Source: Belnapia mucosa
Lineage (GTDB): Bacteria; Pseudomonadota; Alphaproteobacteria; Acetobacterales; Acetobacteraceae
Direction of reading: 5' to 3'
Assembly (NCBI RefSeq): GCF_016775475.1
Contig: NZ_JAEUXJ010000004.1
Span: 1 to 64,000, forward strand
DNA length: 64,000 nt
Made by a program: the position numbers and the translations under genes. Under the pieces are notes generated by a model, which worked only from the letters and a program-made list of their open reading frames with translations, did not search any database and was not told the origin of the DNA. Shown here piece after piece: positions 62,958 through 64,000 of the stretch. The first letter of the stretch is position 1. Each line of letters starts with the position of its first letter.

Positions 62958-63428
62958 TCAGCGGGCCTTGACCGGCCTTTGTCCGAAGCTTTCCTGCGGC
63001 ACGCCGCGCTGGAGCGACATGTGGGAATGGACGCCCACCCAGCGCCCGTCCGGCTGCCGCGCCAGGACGATGGTGGCCCGCCCCGGCCGCGGATAGGGCG
63101 TGCCGTCGCGGTGGAAGCCGGTGCTGTCCCAGGGCGTGACCGCCACCGCCATCGCCCCGTCCGGCGAGGCGAGGATCATCGTATTGGCCAGGTCGAAGGT
63201 GAAGCCCTCGGTCCGCGGCCAGACATTGTCCCATTGGGTGTCGGTCCAGGCCTGCCGGCTCCGCACCAGCTCCTGATAGGTGCCGAAGATGACGATGTTG
63301 TCGTGCCAGAAAGGGTAGGCGCGGGCATAGTCCACGTCGCGCACGCAGGCGGCGAAGCGGTCCAGCCAATCCTTCACCGCGGCGGTGGTCGCCGGGTCGG
63401 CTTCCGGCAGAGGCAAGGTCTCGGGCAT
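62958..63428 (-). CDS. NTF2-like (SnoaL/DUF4440-type) protein
   Basis: A 156-residue single-domain alpha+beta cone protein. Residues 16-140 match the NTF2-like/SnoaL-like fold (VKDWLDRFAACVRDVDYARAYPFWHDNIVIFGTY ... GRATIVLARQPDGRWVGVHSHMSL). Members are ketosteroid-isomerase-like enzymes or ligand binders, and no catalytic residues are certain here. The ATG at 63428 overlaps the stop of the COQ7-like gene (ATGA). Confidence 0.85.
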   Translation of the reverse strand: MPETLPLPEADPATTAAVKDWLDRFAACVRDVDYARAYPFWHDNIVIFGTYQELVRSRQAWTDTQWDNVWPRTEGFTFDLANTMILASPDGAMAVAVTPWDSTGFHRDGTPYPRPGRATIVLARQPDGRWVGVHSHMSLQRGVPQESFGQRPVKAR

Positions 63429-63949
63429 CAGATCCTCTCGCTCACTTCGATCGCCGCCTTGCAGCCGGCCTTGATGGCGGCGCTGAGCAACCGGTAGGCC
63501 GGCGCCTGCTCCGCCTCGTGCTCCAGGCCGATATCGCGGTGCTCCAGCTCCTCGGCGCGGAAGCGGGCGATATGCTCGCGCAGCGGCGCCTCGTCCTCGC
63601 CGAGCGCTGCCTCCTGCGCCTGGTAATGCTCGTCGATCGCCTCCTCCACCGCCACGGTGCAGGCCATGGCGGCGCGGTGGCCGAGCAGGGCCGTCGCGGC
63701 GCCGAGGGCGAAGCCGGCGACATGCCAGAGGGGCAGCAGCGCGGTCGGGCGCACCCGGCGCTCGGCGATCAGGCGGGAGAAAGTGTCGAGATGCACCTGC
63801 TCCTGGTCCTGCATGTGGCGGATCAGCCCTTCCCACTTCGTCCCGCGCAGGACGGCGAGCTGGCCCTGGTAGATGCGCTTGGCGCCATATTCGCCGGCAT
63901 GGTCCACGCGGATGGTGCGTTCCACGGTGCGGCGCGCTGTCTTCGTCAT
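63428..63949 (-). CDS. coq7: Demethoxyubiquinone hydroxylase (COQ7 family)
   Basis: A 173-residue di-iron oxygenase that hydroxylates demethoxyubiquinone in ubiquinone synthesis. Ferritin-like ligands are visible: Glu in DHAGEYGA, Glu and His in QDQEQVHLDTF, Glu in AVEEAIDEHY, and Glu and His in EELEHRD. Full length for the bacterial form. Coupled at both ends by ATGA overlaps with the NTF2-like gene and with the partial gene at the window edge. Confidence 0.94.
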   Translation of the reverse strand: MTKTARRTVERTIRVDHAGEYGAKRIYQGQLAVLRGTKWEGLIRHMQDQEQVHLDTFSRLIAERRVRPTALLPLWHVAGFALGAATALLGHRAAMACTVAVEEAIDEHYQAQEAALGEDEAPLREHIARFRAEELEHRDIGLEHEAEQAPAYRLLSAAIKAGCKAAIEVSERI

Positions 63950-63999
63950 CGGCCTTCTCCTCTGCGCATCCAGATGGCGGCGAGGCCGGAAAGGCCAAG
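63946..63999 (-). CDS. Partial CDS, C-terminus of an upstream gene
   Basis: The reverse strand reads LGLSGLAAIWMRRGEGR followed by TGA, overlapping the COQ7 ATG (ATGA). A hydrophobic helix ending in a basic tail suggests a membrane protein. A DsbB-type disulfide oxidoreductase often sits at this place in related genomes, but too little is visible to name it. Confidence 0.5.
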   Translation of the reverse strand, partial: LGLSGLAAIWMRRGEGR

Positions 64000-64000
64000 C

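Overview
This is a very GC-rich, densely coded chromosomal window. The gene order (def-fmt-truA, dapE-dapD, argB-engB-yidC-yidD-rnpA-rpmH, lptC-lptA-lptB-rpoN-hpf), the DUF1150 and DUF2336 proteins, a short RNase D and a COQ7-type hydroxylase point to an alphaproteobacterium. I infer the Acetobacteraceae (Roseomonas-like), but no 16S gene is present to prove it. No gene-free stretch exceeds about 225 bases, and I see no prophage, insertion sequence or CRISPR array.

Layout. 74-6208 (minus): an amidase, then an Ldh-family dehydrogenase, two glycosyltransferases and an erythromycin-esterase-like protein, several joined by GTGA stop/start overlaps. 6279-7399: a cation efflux protein divergent from a MerR-family metal sensor, with a 17-bp perfect dyad between them. 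7406-11510: a lipoprotein, a DUF2243 membrane protein, an FAH-family enzyme and an alpha/beta hydrolase. 11562-14529: a nitric-oxide module made of flavohaemoglobin Hmp, the NsrR repressor and an HPP-CBS membrane protein, with two 23-bp NsrR-like operators. 14583-17899: SDR, TPR and GST genes separated by two copies of a composite intergenic repeat, then a small protein that looks like a minimal class II (edema factor/ExoY-like) adenylyl cyclase domain. 17918-23895: glutamate synthase (gltD then gltB). 24109-30784: an NDUFA9-like protein, tRNA-Leu(CAG), RNase D, the LPS transport genes lptCAB, rpoN and hpf.

30835-43405: DUF1150, Hsp20, def-fmt-truA, dapE-dapD, a diguanylate cyclase and a DUF2336 protein set between the lysine and arginine genes, argB, engB, yidC, yidD, rnpA and rpmH (GTG start, 44 aa). 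43601-50563: a flavin disulfide oxidoreductase, 3-hydroxybutyrate dehydrogenase, patatin, DUF3293, an RlmI-like methyltransferase, panC and a DUF4336 fusion. 50568-57037: a GH16-like protein with threonine/proline linkers and a new-looking DATGQW repeat, divergent from a flavin monooxygenase plus polyamine-type ABC transporter operon preceded by a near-consensus sigma-54 promoter. 57023-64000: coaA, gluQ, an esterase, an HNH protein, a PAS-GGDEF-EAL protein, an NTF2-like protein, COQ7 and the end of another gene.

The most interesting items are these. (1) The GGDEF-EAL protein at 60391-62850 has an N-terminal domain that keeps all five residues equivalent to the copper/ethylene site of plant ETR1. 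(2) The 225-aa protein at 17222-17899 carries the spaced catalytic signature of toxin-class adenylyl cyclases without an obvious secretion partner. (3) The composite repeat sits exactly between the stop codons of two convergent gene pairs. (4) Sigma-54 promoter candidates share the window with rpoN itself.
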